64,000 nt of DNA. Source: Minwuia thermotolerans (lineage in GTDB: Bacteria; Pseudomonadota; Alphaproteobacteria; Minwuiales; Minwuiaceae). The notes under the pieces are model-generated. The model did no database searches, was not told the DNA's origin, and was given only the letters and a program-made list of their open reading frames with translations. Position 1 is the stretch's first letter, and every line of letters starts with the position of its first letter. Shown in pieces: positions 1 through 8,338 of this stretch. The DNA is taken from NCBI GenBank assembly GCA_021604565.1, contig BQJF01000001.1:62001-126000 (forward strand), in the 5' to 3' direction. The translations under genes and the position numbers were made by a program.

Positions 1-61
1 GCAATGGGATGTGACAAGACGCCGTTCGCCGTGTGTGAGCCGCGCGGCGCAGGATTCACGG

Positions 62-1111
62 TCAGTCGAAAGTCAGGTCGCCGTCCGGCAGCGGTGCGAA
101 ATAGCCTTCAACGGTCGCGGCATCGATCTCGGACAGGGTCGCGGGCTGCCATGCCGGTGACTGATCCTTGTCGATGACGGTCGCGCGGGTGCCTTCGTAG
201 AAGTCATGACCGGCGATGACGCGATTCACCATGCGCCACTCCATCTTCATGCACTCACGGAAATCCCGGCTCCCGCCATCGCGGACCTGCCGGAAGGCGA
301 TCTTCAGCGACGTCGGTGACTTGGTGCGCATGATCGAAGCCTGTTTTGCGGCCCACTCTCCGCCGTCGGCATCGAGCGCTTCCAGTATTTCCTCCACGCT
401 GTCGCCCGCGAACAGACGGTCCAGATCGCCGCGCCGCGCCGCCAGATCCGACTCCCCCGGCTCCGAAGCAAATCCGGCGATCACATCCGTGGCATCATCA
501 TGACTGGCGATTCCGGCGCCTGCCAGGGCATCGATCAGTTCATCCTGACGTTCCGAGGCGATACAGGCATCGGCTACGCCCGCGTGCAGGCTGTCGGCCG
601 CCTTCAGCCGCGCGCCGGTCAGCGCCAGCCAGGTGCCCACGCGCCCCGGCGAGCGGGAAAGAAAGAACGAACCACCCACGTCGGGGAACAGGCCAATCCC
701 CGTCTCCGGCATGGCAAAGGTCACCCGCTCCGTCGCGACCCGATGGCTACCCGGTATCGAGACCCCGCAGCCACCGCCCATCACGATGCCATCCAGCAGG
801 GATATCCAGGGTTTAGGGAAATAGTGGATATCGACGTTCAGCCGATATTCGTCGTGATAGAAGTCATACGGGTACTGACCGCCCGCACGCCCTTCGTCAT
901 ACAGCTTCCGGATGTCACCACCAGCGCAGAACGCCCGGTCGCCTGCGCCCTGAACCACAACCGCCCTGACCGAGTCATCGGACCGCCATTGCTTCAGCCG
1001 CGCATGCAGCTCGACACACATCTCATGCGTCAGCGCATTCAGTGCCTTCGGCCGGTTCAGCAGGACGGTGGCCAGACCGCCTTTCCTGCCGAATTCAATT
1101 TCCTGGTCCAT
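62..1111 (-). CDS. 3-hydroxyisobutyryl-CoA hydrolase (crotonase fold)
   Basis: Cytosolic crotonase-superfamily protein of about 349 residues, the usual length for 3-hydroxyisobutyryl-CoA hydrolase of valine catabolism, which frees 3-hydroxyisobutyrate from its CoA ester. Seen: CAGGDIR at residues 62-68 (oxyanion hole), MGGGCG at 111-116, and PETGIGLFPDVG at 135-146. That last block carries the Glu and Asp that distinguish this hydrolase from ordinary enoyl-CoA hydratases. An upstream ATG at 1129 would add six residues. I prefer 1111 because GGAGAG lies at a normal distance before it and 1129 has no ribosome site. No other valine-pathway gene is adjacent. Another CoA hydrolase or hydratase of the same clade is the alternative. 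Confidence 0.9.
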   Translation of the reverse strand: MDQEIEFGRKGGLATVLLNRPKALNALTHEMCVELHARLKQWRSDDSVRAVVVQGAGDRAFCAGGDIRKLYDEGRAGGQYPYDFYHDEYRLNVDIHYFPKPWISLLDGIVMGGGCGVSIPGSHRVATERVTFAMPETGIGLFPDVGGSFFLSRSPGRVGTWLALTGARLKAADSLHAGVADACIASERQDELIDALAGAGIASHDDATDVIAGFASEPGESDLAARRGDLDRLFAGDSVEEILEALDADGGEWAAKQASIMRTKSPTSLKIAFRQVRDGGSRDFRECMKMEWRMVNRVIAGHDFYEGTRATVIDKDQSPAWQPATLSEIDAATVEGYFAPLPDGDLTFD

Positions 1112-1158
1112 CTCCGGTTCTCTCCCCATCCCGGCGCATGGCGCGTTTCACGCCGTAT

Positions 1159-1863
1159 TCAATCCATCAGCCCGGCCCACTCGGCTTCCCCGCAGATGCC
1201 CAGATTGGCACGAAAGCTCTGCGGTGAATCCAGTTCCAGATGCCTGATGCGATATTCCTCGTCCAGTTCCCTGGCGGTACGTCTGGCCACCTCCAGGGAC
1301 AGCTCCCTGACCAGACTGATCGCATGGCGCTTGTCGCGCGCCTTGCGCGTGATCCGCAGCTCACGCTCAAGTTCCAGCGCACGTTCGATCCTGCCCGGCA
1401 GTTCCTGCAGCGCGTCCTCGTGAATCTGCAGGTGCAGCAGTTCGTGCACCCGCACGGCTCCCGCGGGACAACTGGTCCGCGGGTACTCACCCGGCACGTA
1501 CATGACGGGCGCGACCCTGACCGTCACCGTGATCGTCTCCGGCGAGAAGCAGAAGTTCTTGTACTCATCCGTGCCGGAGCGAACCTGTGCCTTGGTTCTG
1601 ATTTCCCGCGCCATCTCAGTGAACCCGAAGTGGCGATAGCCGACCGGCAGCGGATTCTGCCGATCTGCGTACCGGTGCAGCTCATCCGCCGTGAAGCGGG
1701 CACTTGTCCGCTCCGTCCGCGCCTCGACCTCCACGATCACCGTTGGCAGTTCAAGCGGATTGCGGCAGGGGTCATCAAATTGCGCCCTGGCCGAAGAGAC
1801 CGTCAGAAAGGCACCCGCCAGCAGGGAAAGCAGCACCCCGATGATTGGCTTCGCTAAGGTCAC
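1159..1863 (-). CDS. secreted protein with an HExxH motif, possible metallopeptidase, unknown family
   Basis: Predicted 234-residue exported protein. The first 27 residues form a signal peptide (Lys, then a long hydrophobic core, then SSARA before Gln28). HELLH occurs at residues 140-144 with another His at 148, the layout of a zinc-binding HExxH helix. Cysteines at 33, 105, 132 and near the C terminus could form disulfides. The C-terminal half is charged and helical. The start is GTG at 1863, preceded by GAGGCG and only 8 bp after the stop of the upstream hydrolase, so the two are probably co-transcribed. I do not recognise the family. Peptidase activity is inferred from the motif alone, and the protein could be a non-catalytic zinc-binding envelope protein. 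Confidence 0.7.
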   Translation of the reverse strand: MTLAKPIIGVLLSLLAGAFLTVSSARAQFDDPCRNPLELPTVIVEVEARTERTSARFTADELHRYADRQNPLPVGYRHFGFTEMAREIRTKAQVRSGTDEYKNFCFSPETITVTVRVAPVMYVPGEYPRTSCPAGAVRVHELLHLQIHEDALQELPGRIERALELERELRITRKARDKRHAISLVRELSLEVARRTARELDEEYRIRHLELDSPQSFRANLGICGEAEWAGLMD

Positions 1864-1871
1864 TGTTCGCC

Positions 1872-2723
1872 TCAGCCCTCGTTCACCACAGGATTGACCA
1901 GCGTGCCAATACCGGTGATCTCGACCTCCGTCGTGTCGCCATCCTTCATGTAGACCGGCGGATTGCGCCGGTCACCGACACCGCCCGGCGTACCGCTGAC
2001 GATGACGTCACCCGCTTCCAGCGCCATGAAGCTGCTGATGTACTCGATCAGGAACCGCACGTTGAAGATCATGTGATCCGTATCGGCATGCTGCATGACC
2101 TCGCCATTCAGGCGCGTGGTCAGGGTCAGGGTGGAGGGGTCGTTGATCTCGTCCGATGTCACCATCCAGGGGCCGAATGCGCCCGTCGCGCTGAAGTTCT
2201 TGCCCGGCAGGAACTGGTGCGTATGCCCCTGGAAGTCGCGAACCGAGCCGTCGTTGTAGCAGGAATAGCCCGCGACATGGTTCAGCGAGTCAGCCTGGGA
2301 AATGTGCCGCCCGGGCGTGCCGATGATCACCGCCATCTCGCCCTCGTAATCGAAGCGGTCGGAATTGCGCGGCTTCACCATCGCCTGCCCGTGCCCGACC
2401 TGGCAGTTGGCATAGCGCGGGAACAGCACCGGATAGCCAGACGGCTGGCGCCCTGTCTCGATGCGATGATCCTCGTAGTTCAGGCCGACGCAGATGATCT
2501 TGTTGGGACGCGGAATGACCGGCAGGAAGGTCACGTCTGCCTGGGCGTAGTCGTCACCCTGGCCACTGGCGGCTTTCTCCGCCGCCGCCTGACCCTGCCC
2601 CTCGATCAGTGACAACAGCGTCGGATAGTCGGCACCGATCCGCGCGCCCAGATCGATCACACCCTTTTCGGTGGCAACGCCATAGCTGGCATTGCCAGCC
2701 TGTTCGAAAGTCATCAACCGCAT
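1872..2723 (-). CDS. fumarylacetoacetate hydrolase family protein
   Basis: Cytosolic enzyme of 283 residues with a FAH domain from about residue 70 to the end. Seen: CVGLNYEDH before the active site, FDYEGEMAVIIG carrying the Glu-x-Glu metal ligands, and the later GYSCYNDGSVRDFQ block, which supplies an Asp ligand and the substrate pocket. Members cleave C-C bonds in, hydrate or decarboxylate beta-keto acids with Mg2+ or Mn2+. Examples are acylpyruvases, 2-oxopent-4-enoate hydratases and homoprotocatechuate-pathway decarboxylases; sequence alone does not choose between them. A GGGAGGGG ribosome site precedes the ATG. The secreted HExxH gene follows 8 bp downstream. Confidence 0.88.
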   Translation of the reverse strand: MRLMTFEQAGNASYGVATEKGVIDLGARIGADYPTLLSLIEGQGQAAAEKAASGQGDDYAQADVTFLPVIPRPNKIICVGLNYEDHRIETGRQPSGYPVLFPRYANCQVGHGQAMVKPRNSDRFDYEGEMAVIIGTPGRHISQADSLNHVAGYSCYNDGSVRDFQGHTHQFLPGKNFSATGAFGPWMVTSDEINDPSTLTLTTRLNGEVMQHADTDHMIFNVRFLIEYISSFMALEAGDVIVSGTPGGVGDRRNPPVYMKDGDTTEVEITGIGTLVNPVVNEG

Positions 2724-2864
2724 GAGTGCCCCTCCCAGGAAAGTCGTTTCGGTCCCGCCGGAAACCTAGAGAATGGGTCAGTGTTTCGCCAGTGCCATTT
2801 GCGCCCCGGCTTGCTAGCATCGCCAAAATCGAACCATGAACCGACTGCCGGGGGAGTGCCTGCC

Positions 2865-4190
2865 ATGACCTATGCCCATCCGATCCCGAACGACTTGGAA
2901 TCCTTCTGGCTGCCGTTCACCCCGAATCGCCAGTTCAAGAAGGAACCGCGCCTGCTCGTCTCCGCGAAGGACATGCACTATACCTCCGCCGACGGGCGGC
3001 AGATTCTCGACGGCTCCGCAGGGCTCTGGTGCGTCAATGCCGGTCACGGTCGGCAGAAGATCGTGGATGCCATCACCAACTCGGCCAACACGCTCGATTT
3101 CGCGCCCTCGTTCCAGTATGCGAACCCGGCTGCGTTCGATCTGGCCAACCGGATCAGCGCCCTGACGCCTGATCCGCTCAACCGCATCTTCTTCACCAAT
3201 TCGGGGTCGGAGGCGGTCGATACGGCGCTGAAGATCGCCATCGCCTACCATCGCGCCCGCGGTGACGGCACCCGGACACGCCTGATCGGGCGGGAACGCG
3301 GCTACCACGGTGTCGGCTTCGGTGGCATTTCGGTTGGCGGCATCGTCAAGAACCGGATGTATTTCGGCTCCCTGCTGAACGGCGTGGATCACCTGCCGCA
3401 CACGCACCTGCCGGAGCAGAACAGCTTCGCCAAGGGGCAGCCCGAGCATGGTGCGGAACTGGCAGATGACCTGGAGCGGATCGTGCAGTTGCATGACCCG
3501 TCCACCATTGCCGCTGTGATCGTCGAGCCCATGTCGGGGTCGACCGGCGTGCTAGTCCCGCCGAAGGGCTATCTGCAGCGACTGCGCGCGATCTGCGACA
3601 AGTACGGCATCCTGCTGATCTTCGATGAGGTCATCAGCGGCTTCGGGCGGCTCGGCACCAACTTCGCGGCAGACCGCTTTGGCGTCGTGCCGGACATGAT
3701 GACCATGGCGAAGGGCCTGACCAACGCCGCCGTGCCCATGGGCGCCGTCGCCGCAAGCGACAGCATCTATGACGCCTTCATGACCGGACCCGAACACGCC
3801 ATCGAACTGTTTCACGGCTATACCTATTCCGCCCATCCGATGGCCTGCGCCGCCGGCATCGCCGCGCTGGAGATCTATCAGGAGGAGAAGCTGTTCGACC
3901 GGGTTGCCGGGCTGGAGAGCTACTGGGAGGAGAAGATCCACGCCCTCGCCGACGCGAAGAATGTCATCGACATCCGCAACATCGGTCTGGTCGGCGCCAT
4001 CGATATCTCGGCACGCGACGGTGAGCCTGGCAAGCGCGGCTTCGAGGCGATGATAAAGGCGTTCGAGAAAGGTGCGATGGTGCGGGTGACCGGCGACATC
4101 ATCGCGCTGTCGCCGCCGTTCATCATCAGCAAGGACCAGATCGACGAACTGCTGGACCTGGTCCGCGACGTGCTGAATGACCTCGACTGA
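2865..4190 (+). CDS. class III aminotransferase, omega-amino acid (beta-alanine):pyruvate type
   Basis: PLP enzyme of 441 residues transferring an omega-amino group (beta-alanine, taurine-like amines or similar) to pyruvate. Seen: TNSGSEAVD at 111-119 (phosphate cup), LIFDEVISGFGR with the PLP-pairing Asp254, and the Schiff-base Lys283 in MAKGLTNAAVPMGAV. FHGYTYSAHPMACAAG further on is typical of fold-type I class III enzymes. The N-terminal block (SFWLPFTPNRQFKKEPR) closely matches the omega-amino-acid:pyruvate transaminase subgroup. The start at 2865 has GGGGAG 8 bp before it; earlier in-frame starts lack this. The next gene starts 2 bp after the stop, so they form an operon. The exact amine donor is not determined. 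Confidence 0.9.
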   Translation: MTYAHPIPNDLESFWLPFTPNRQFKKEPRLLVSAKDMHYTSADGRQILDGSAGLWCVNAGHGRQKIVDAITNSANTLDFAPSFQYANPAAFDLANRISALTPDPLNRIFFTNSGSEAVDTALKIAIAYHRARGDGTRTRLIGRERGYHGVGFGGISVGGIVKNRMYFGSLLNGVDHLPHTHLPEQNSFAKGQPEHGAELADDLERIVQLHDPSTIAAVIVEPMSGSTGVLVPPKGYLQRLRAICDKYGILLIFDEVISGFGRLGTNFAADRFGVVPDMMTMAKGLTNAAVPMGAVAASDSIYDAFMTGPEHAIELFHGYTYSAHPMACAAGIAALEIYQEEKLFDRVAGLESYWEEKIHALADAKNVIDIRNIGLVGAIDISARDGEPGKRGFEAMIKAFEKGAMVRVTGDIIALSPPFIISKDQIDELLDLVRDVLNDLD

Positions 4191-4192
4191 CC

Positions 4193-5227
4193 ATGTCTGA
4201 CGGCTCGCCCCAACGTCGCGCCTTCGTCACCGGCGCAACCGGCTTTCTGGGTCTCAATCTGGTCGAGCAGTTGCTGGCGGCCGACTGGCACGTGACAGCG
4301 CTGCGGCGGGAGAAGTTGCGTCACCGCGATCTCGACCGCTATCCGGTGACCCAGGTGACCGGCGACCTGCTGGACCCGGACAGCCTGGTGGCCGCTGTGC
4401 CGAAGGATTGCGATGCCGTGTTTCATACCGCCGCCATGACCTCGGTCTGGCGACGGCAGGCCCCGATGCAGAACCAGGTCAACATCGACGGCACGGAGAA
4501 CTTGGTGGATGCCGCGCTGGCCAGGGGGGCCAAGCGGTTCATCCATACCTCCACGTGGAACGTCTACGACTGGTCCACCGGTACGGTCACGGAGGACACA
4601 CCGCAGACCGGCGGGTCGTCATGGATCAACTACAACCGTTCCAAATTCGCGGCAGAGGAGGTGATCCGGCGCGCGGTGGCGGAACGGGACCTGGACGCCG
4701 TGATCCTGAATCCATCGCACATCGTCGGTCGCTTCGACCGGCAGAACTGGGCGCAACTGATCATGATGGCCGCCGTCGGCAAGTTGCCCGGCGTTCCCCC
4801 CGGGGCAGGCAGTTTCGCGCACGGGCAGGCTGTCGCCCGCGCCCATATCGCGGCGGTGGACAAGGGCAGGACGGGCGAGAACTACCTGCTCGGCGGTCCC
4901 GACGCGACGTTCCTCGAATTCGTGCAGACCGTCGCCGACATGGCGCAGCAGAAGAAGCGCCCGAAACGCACGGTGCCTGCCTGGATGATGCGCATGATGG
5001 GCAAGATCGAAGGGGCGATTTCCGCCGCCACGGCGAAGCCGCCCCAGATCACGCCGGAAGCCGTCGCCATGGTGACGGCACGCGTTCGCATCACATCCAC
5101 CAGGGCCTTCGACGAGTTGGGCTACGAACCGTCAACCCTGCATACTGCGATCTCGGATGCCTATGACTGGATGCTGAGAGAGAAGATGATCTACGCCTAC
5201 GGCAAACCGCCCGCGAAGAAGCGGTAG
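4193..5227 (+). CDS. NAD(P)-dependent extended SDR (epimerase/dihydroflavonol-reductase-like)
   Basis: Extended short-chain dehydrogenase of 344 residues. The Rossmann motif TGATGFLG is at residues 13-20. HTAAMTSVW at 78-86 matches the family's HxAA segment, and the catalytic Tyr147 and Lys151 sit in INYNRSK. It resembles the mixed group called dihydroflavonol-4-reductase-like or hopanoid-associated epimerases, acting on a sugar, sterol or small ketone. It starts 2 bp after the transaminase and 34 bp before the dioxygenase, so all three are probably one transcript. A role on the product of the transaminase is possible but unproven. Confidence 0.85.
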   Translation: MSDGSPQRRAFVTGATGFLGLNLVEQLLAADWHVTALRREKLRHRDLDRYPVTQVTGDLLDPDSLVAAVPKDCDAVFHTAAMTSVWRRQAPMQNQVNIDGTENLVDAALARGAKRFIHTSTWNVYDWSTGTVTEDTPQTGGSSWINYNRSKFAAEEVIRRAVAERDLDAVILNPSHIVGRFDRQNWAQLIMMAAVGKLPGVPPGAGSFAHGQAVARAHIAAVDKGRTGENYLLGGPDATFLEFVQTVADMAQQKKRPKRTVPAWMMRMMGKIEGAISAATAKPPQITPEAVAMVTARVRITSTRAFDELGYEPSTLHTAISDAYDWMLREKMIYAYGKPPAKKR

Positions 5228-5261
5228 CCTTTCCGGCGCAACGGTTTGGGAGGACCGGAAC

Positions 5262-6059
5262 ATGCTGCCAGCAGAAACCATCGAAACCTTCCGGCGCGAC
5301 GGTGCCGTGCTGTTGCCCGGTGTCATCTCCGGCGACTGGGTTGCAAGGGTCAGGGAGGCGATCGAACGTGACATCGCCGAACCCGGTCCGTTCTGCCACG
5401 GCTACACGCTCGAGAACGGTCGCCGGTTTCACGGCAACATGCGGATCTGGGAGAATGATCCCACCTTCCACGACTATTGCTTCGATTCCCCCCTGCCCGC
5501 ACTGGCTGCCGACCTGATGGGGGCAAGCCGCATCACGCTGTTCTACGACCAGCTGTTCGTGAAGGAGGAAGGCTCCGACCATCCGACACGCTGGCACAAT
5601 GACCAGCCCTACTGGCCCGTGCGCGGTCGGCAGGTCATGAGCTTCTGGCTGGCGCTGGACGAGGTGACGACAGATTCCGGCCGTCTGGAATTCGTCGCCA
5701 GTTCGCACAACTGGGAACGCTGGTTCCAGCCCGAACCCTTCGCCCCCGGCGGCGCCGAATATGAACGCGGCGAGAACTACGAGGACATTCCCGACATCGA
5801 CGCCGACCGCGATGCCTACAATCTGATCGGCTGGGACATGCAGCCGGGCGACGTCATCGCCTTTCACGCCATGGCCGTGCATGGCGCGGGCGGCAACCAT
5901 CGTCTCGACCGCCGCCGCCGGGGCTATACCGTGCGCTACTGCGGCGACGACGCCACCTACTTCGGCGGCCCCGGCCCCAACGCCGGCCTGCGCAACCCGA
6001 ACCTGAATACCGGTGACGACCTGGCCAGTGACCAGTACCCGGTGGTCTGGACACGGTGA
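5262..6059 (+). CDS. phytanoyl-CoA dioxygenase family protein
   Basis: Fe(II)/2-oxoglutarate-dependent oxygenase of 265 residues, double-stranded beta-helix type. The metal-binding facial triad is visible as His112-x-Asp114 (WHNDQPYW) and a distal His207 in AFHAMAVHGAG. The arginine-rich stretch just after it is suited to bind 2-oxoglutarate. QPGDVIAFH is a hallmark of the PhyH family. Members hydroxylate CoA esters, free acids or small natural products; the substrate here is unknown. An AGGACC-type ribosome site precedes the ATG. The gene closes the transaminase-SDR-dioxygenase run and is followed by the palindromic repeats. Confidence 0.85.
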   Translation: MLPAETIETFRRDGAVLLPGVISGDWVARVREAIERDIAEPGPFCHGYTLENGRRFHGNMRIWENDPTFHDYCFDSPLPALAADLMGASRITLFYDQLFVKEEGSDHPTRWHNDQPYWPVRGRQVMSFWLALDEVTTDSGRLEFVASSHNWERWFQPEPFAPGGAEYERGENYEDIPDIDADRDAYNLIGWDMQPGDVIAFHAMAVHGAGGNHRLDRRRRGYTVRYCGDDATYFGGPGPNAGLRNPNLNTGDDLASDQYPVVWTR

Positions 6060-6100
6060 GCAGGTGATTCCACCAAGTGATGTCCTCCCCATCAGACGTC

Positions 6101-6177
6101 CCTGCCGGACCTGATCCGGCAGCCCAGCAGTGCCGCTCGGGCGTTAGTGACTGGGCTCGCGGATCAAGTCCGCGAGC
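6101..6177. repeat. paired-palindrome intergenic element, copy 1
   Basis: Two 23-bp palindromes of the form 9-bp arm, 5-nt loop, 9-bp arm. The first is 6101-6123 (loop CCTGA) and the second 6155-6177 (loop TCAAG), separated by 31 nt. The inner parts are GGA-loop-TCC in both. The second palindrome is roughly the first in reverse, and GCCCAG (6122) with CTGGGC (6151) extends the outer pairing, so the 77 bp could fold as one cruciform or long hairpin. It lies 3' of the phytanoyl-CoA-type gene, so it may protect or end transcripts. The same layout recurs at 6234-6310 and 32641-32718. Confidence 0.8.
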
Positions 6178-6233
6178 ATCGTGATTGATGGTGACGGATG
6201 CTTGCTGACACCCCCGCCACCCCACCAGACGTC

Positions 6234-6310
6234 GCCGCCGGACTTGATCCGGCGGCCCAGCAGTGCCGCTCGGGCCTCAGCAACAGGACACCTGGGTCAA
6301 GCCCGGTCGA
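6234..6310. repeat. paired-palindrome intergenic element, copy 2
   Basis: The first palindrome at 6234-6256 is perfect (9-bp arms round CTTGA). The second at 6288-6310 keeps only the core GGG-TCAAG-CCC, so it has decayed. Spacing between the two is again 31 nt. A 50-bp block (6226-6275) is nearly identical to 6093-6142 of copy 1, including the tail CCAGCAGTGCCGCTCGGGC. It looks like a local duplication of the left half. It sits in the gap between convergent genes (dioxygenase ending 6059, LLM gene ending 6337). Confidence 0.75.
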
Positions 6311-6336
6311 GAGGTGGAGAGAGGCCCCTGCCGCCC

Positions 6337-7257
6337 CTACAGCTTCGCGCGTACCTCGTTGGCGAACCGGTCCATGGTCTCGACAGCGTTGTCGGCGGTC
6401 TCCGGGACGATGTCGAAGCACATCTCCGTCGCGCCCGCGTCCTGAAAGCGGCGGATTGTGTCGATGATGTCCTGCGGGCGGCCCTGGGTCGGGGGCTGGC
6501 CATCGGAAGCGGGTCCGTCCTGGAAGATCAGTGACACCTTCGGCGCGATGGGGAAGTCCTTCGCATCGCGGCCCTCCGCCGCCAGCAACCGTTCCAGCTC
6601 CGGGCGCAGGTTCACCACGTCTTCCGGCAGCACCTTGAAGGGATGCCATACATCGGCGAAGCGCGCCGTCCGCTTCAGCGCCGCAGGGGTGTGCCCGCCG
6701 ACATAGATCGGCGGATGCGGGCGCTGCACCGGGCGCGGCCCCAGTCGCGCGCCCTTGAACTGATAGAACTCGCCGTCGAAGTCCGTCGGTTCCCCGCTCC
6801 ACAGCCGCGTCGCGATCTCCAGCCCCTCGTTGCAACGCCGCCCGCGCTTGCGGAAGGGATAGCCCAGCGCGTCATACTCTTCCTGGTACCAGCCGACGCC
6901 GACGCCGAAGTTGGCCCGCCCGCCGCTGACCTGGTCCAGTTCCGCGACCTGCGCCGCCGCCTCCATCGGGTTGCGCATCGGCAGCACCAGCACGGAGGTG
7001 CCAAGCCGCACCTTCGTCGTCCGCCCGGCCAGATAGTTCAGCACGCTGAAGGGCTGGTAGTAGGTGCGCTTCCAGGGTTCGGGCAGTTCGCCGTCCGCCG
7101 TGCCCGGGTACTTCGAATGCACCATGGGCAGCATCAGCAGATGATCGCTGGACCAGAGGCAATCAAGCTCCGTTGCCTCCGCCTTCTCTGCCATCCGGTC
7201 AAAGGTCTGCGGCGTGGCCTCGTCACCACGCACGATGATCGACATTCCGAACTTCAT
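6337..7257 (-). CDS. LLM-class flavin-dependent oxidoreductase
   Basis: Luciferase-like TIM-barrel protein of 306 residues. Seen: LDCLWSSDHL near residue 35, the LGTSVLVLPMRNP strand, and SGGRANFGVGVGWYQEEYDALGY, the conserved flavin-contact region of the LLM family. It is closest in style to the 'probable F420-dependent' subfamily, but whether F420 or FMN is used cannot be read here. The substrate is unknown. AGGGGAGGA precedes the ATG. It is divergent from the DMT transporter gene 106 bp away. Confidence 0.85.
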   Translation of the reverse strand: MKFGMSIIVRGDEATPQTFDRMAEKAEATELDCLWSSDHLLMLPMVHSKYPGTADGELPEPWKRTYYQPFSVLNYLAGRTTKVRLGTSVLVLPMRNPMEAAAQVAELDQVSGGRANFGVGVGWYQEEYDALGYPFRKRGRRCNEGLEIATRLWSGEPTDFDGEFYQFKGARLGPRPVQRPHPPIYVGGHTPAALKRTARFADVWHPFKVLPEDVVNLRPELERLLAAEGRDAKDFPIAPKVSLIFQDGPASDGQPPTQGRPQDIIDTIRRFQDAGATEMCFDIVPETADNAVETMDRFANEVRAKL

Positions 7258-7363
7258 GACGCTTCCTCCCCTGCGCTTTCCGGGATGCTACACCGACATG
7301 GCATTTCTTGACAGACCGGTGCCGCGCGTATCCCGTGGCATGGTTGGAGGAGGGACGTCGGCA

Positions 7364-8338
7364 ATGGCGGTCATCGCGGAGTCGGACAGGCCGGGTGCGG
7401 GGATCATCTTCGTCATGCTGGGCATGGCGTCGATCTCCGTTCAGGATGTCCTGATCAAGAGCCTGAGCGATGGCTATCCGCTGCATCAGATCGTCTTCAC
7501 CCGCAGCCTGATAGGACTCTGCTTCACGCTGATTTTGGTGCAGATGGAGGGTGGGTGGCGCATCCTGCGGACGCCGCACTGGCGCATCCATCTGGCCCGC
7601 GGGGGCCTGGTGATCTGTGCCAACATGCTCTACTTCACCGCACTTGCCAGCATGACCCTGGCTGAGGCGACGGCGCTCTACTTCGTCGCGCCGCTCTTCA
7701 TCACCATCCTCTCGGTCGTGGTGCTGAAGGAAAGCGTCGGACTGCACCGGGTGACCGGCATCGTCATCGGTTTCATCGGCGTGCTGGTGGTTGTCCGGCC
7801 GGGCAGCGGCATCTTCGGCCTGATCGCGCTGCTGCCGATGCTGGCAGCCTTCAGCTACGCCATGATGAGTGTGCTGACACGCAAGATCGGCGTCGCCGAC
7901 AAGGCGTCCTGCATGGCGTTCTACATCCAGATCGTCTTCCTGGTATTCAGCATCATCTTCGGCCTCGCCTTCGGTGATGGGCGCTATGGCCGCAGTGGGG
8001 ATCCGAGCATCGATTTCCTGCTGCGGGCCTGGGTCTGGCCGCCGATGGACGATGCAATCCTGCTGGGTATCTGTGGCGTGACCGTCGCAATCACGGGTTA
8101 CTGCCTGTCGCAGGCCTATCGGCTGGCCCATGCCGGTCTGGTGGCACCTTTCGAATACGTGGCGCTGCCCCTCGCCGTGCTCTGGGGCATCACCTTCTTC
8201 GACGAGTACCCCGACGTCTGGACTGTCGCGGGCATCCTGCTGATCATCGCCAGTGGCCTCTACATCACCTGGCGGGAGACCGTGCGGCGGCGCTGGATCG
8301 CGGCCCGTGTCCCGGCGCGGCCGGAATCCGCCCCATGA
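7364..8338 (+). CDS. EamA/DMT family membrane transporter
   Basis: Inner-membrane protein of 324 residues with about ten hydrophobic helices in two EamA repeats. The first repeat begins IIFVMLGMASISVQDVLIKSL; the second follows about residue 165. Members export amino acids, purines, drugs or other small metabolites. The start at 7364 is chosen because GGAGGAGGG lies 9 bp upstream; longer reads have no signal. Its stop overlaps the start of the CocE-type hydrolase as ATGA, so the two are translationally coupled. The pair may hydrolyse and then export or import a related compound; this is inference. Confidence 0.88.
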   Translation: MAVIAESDRPGAGIIFVMLGMASISVQDVLIKSLSDGYPLHQIVFTRSLIGLCFTLILVQMEGGWRILRTPHWRIHLARGGLVICANMLYFTALASMTLAEATALYFVAPLFITILSVVVLKESVGLHRVTGIVIGFIGVLVVVRPGSGIFGLIALLPMLAAFSYAMMSVLTRKIGVADKASCMAFYIQIVFLVFSIIFGLAFGDGRYGRSGDPSIDFLLRAWVWPPMDDAILLGICGVTVAITGYCLSQAYRLAHAGLVAPFEYVALPLAVLWGITFFDEYPDVWTVAGILLIIASGLYITWRETVRRRWIAARVPARPESAP

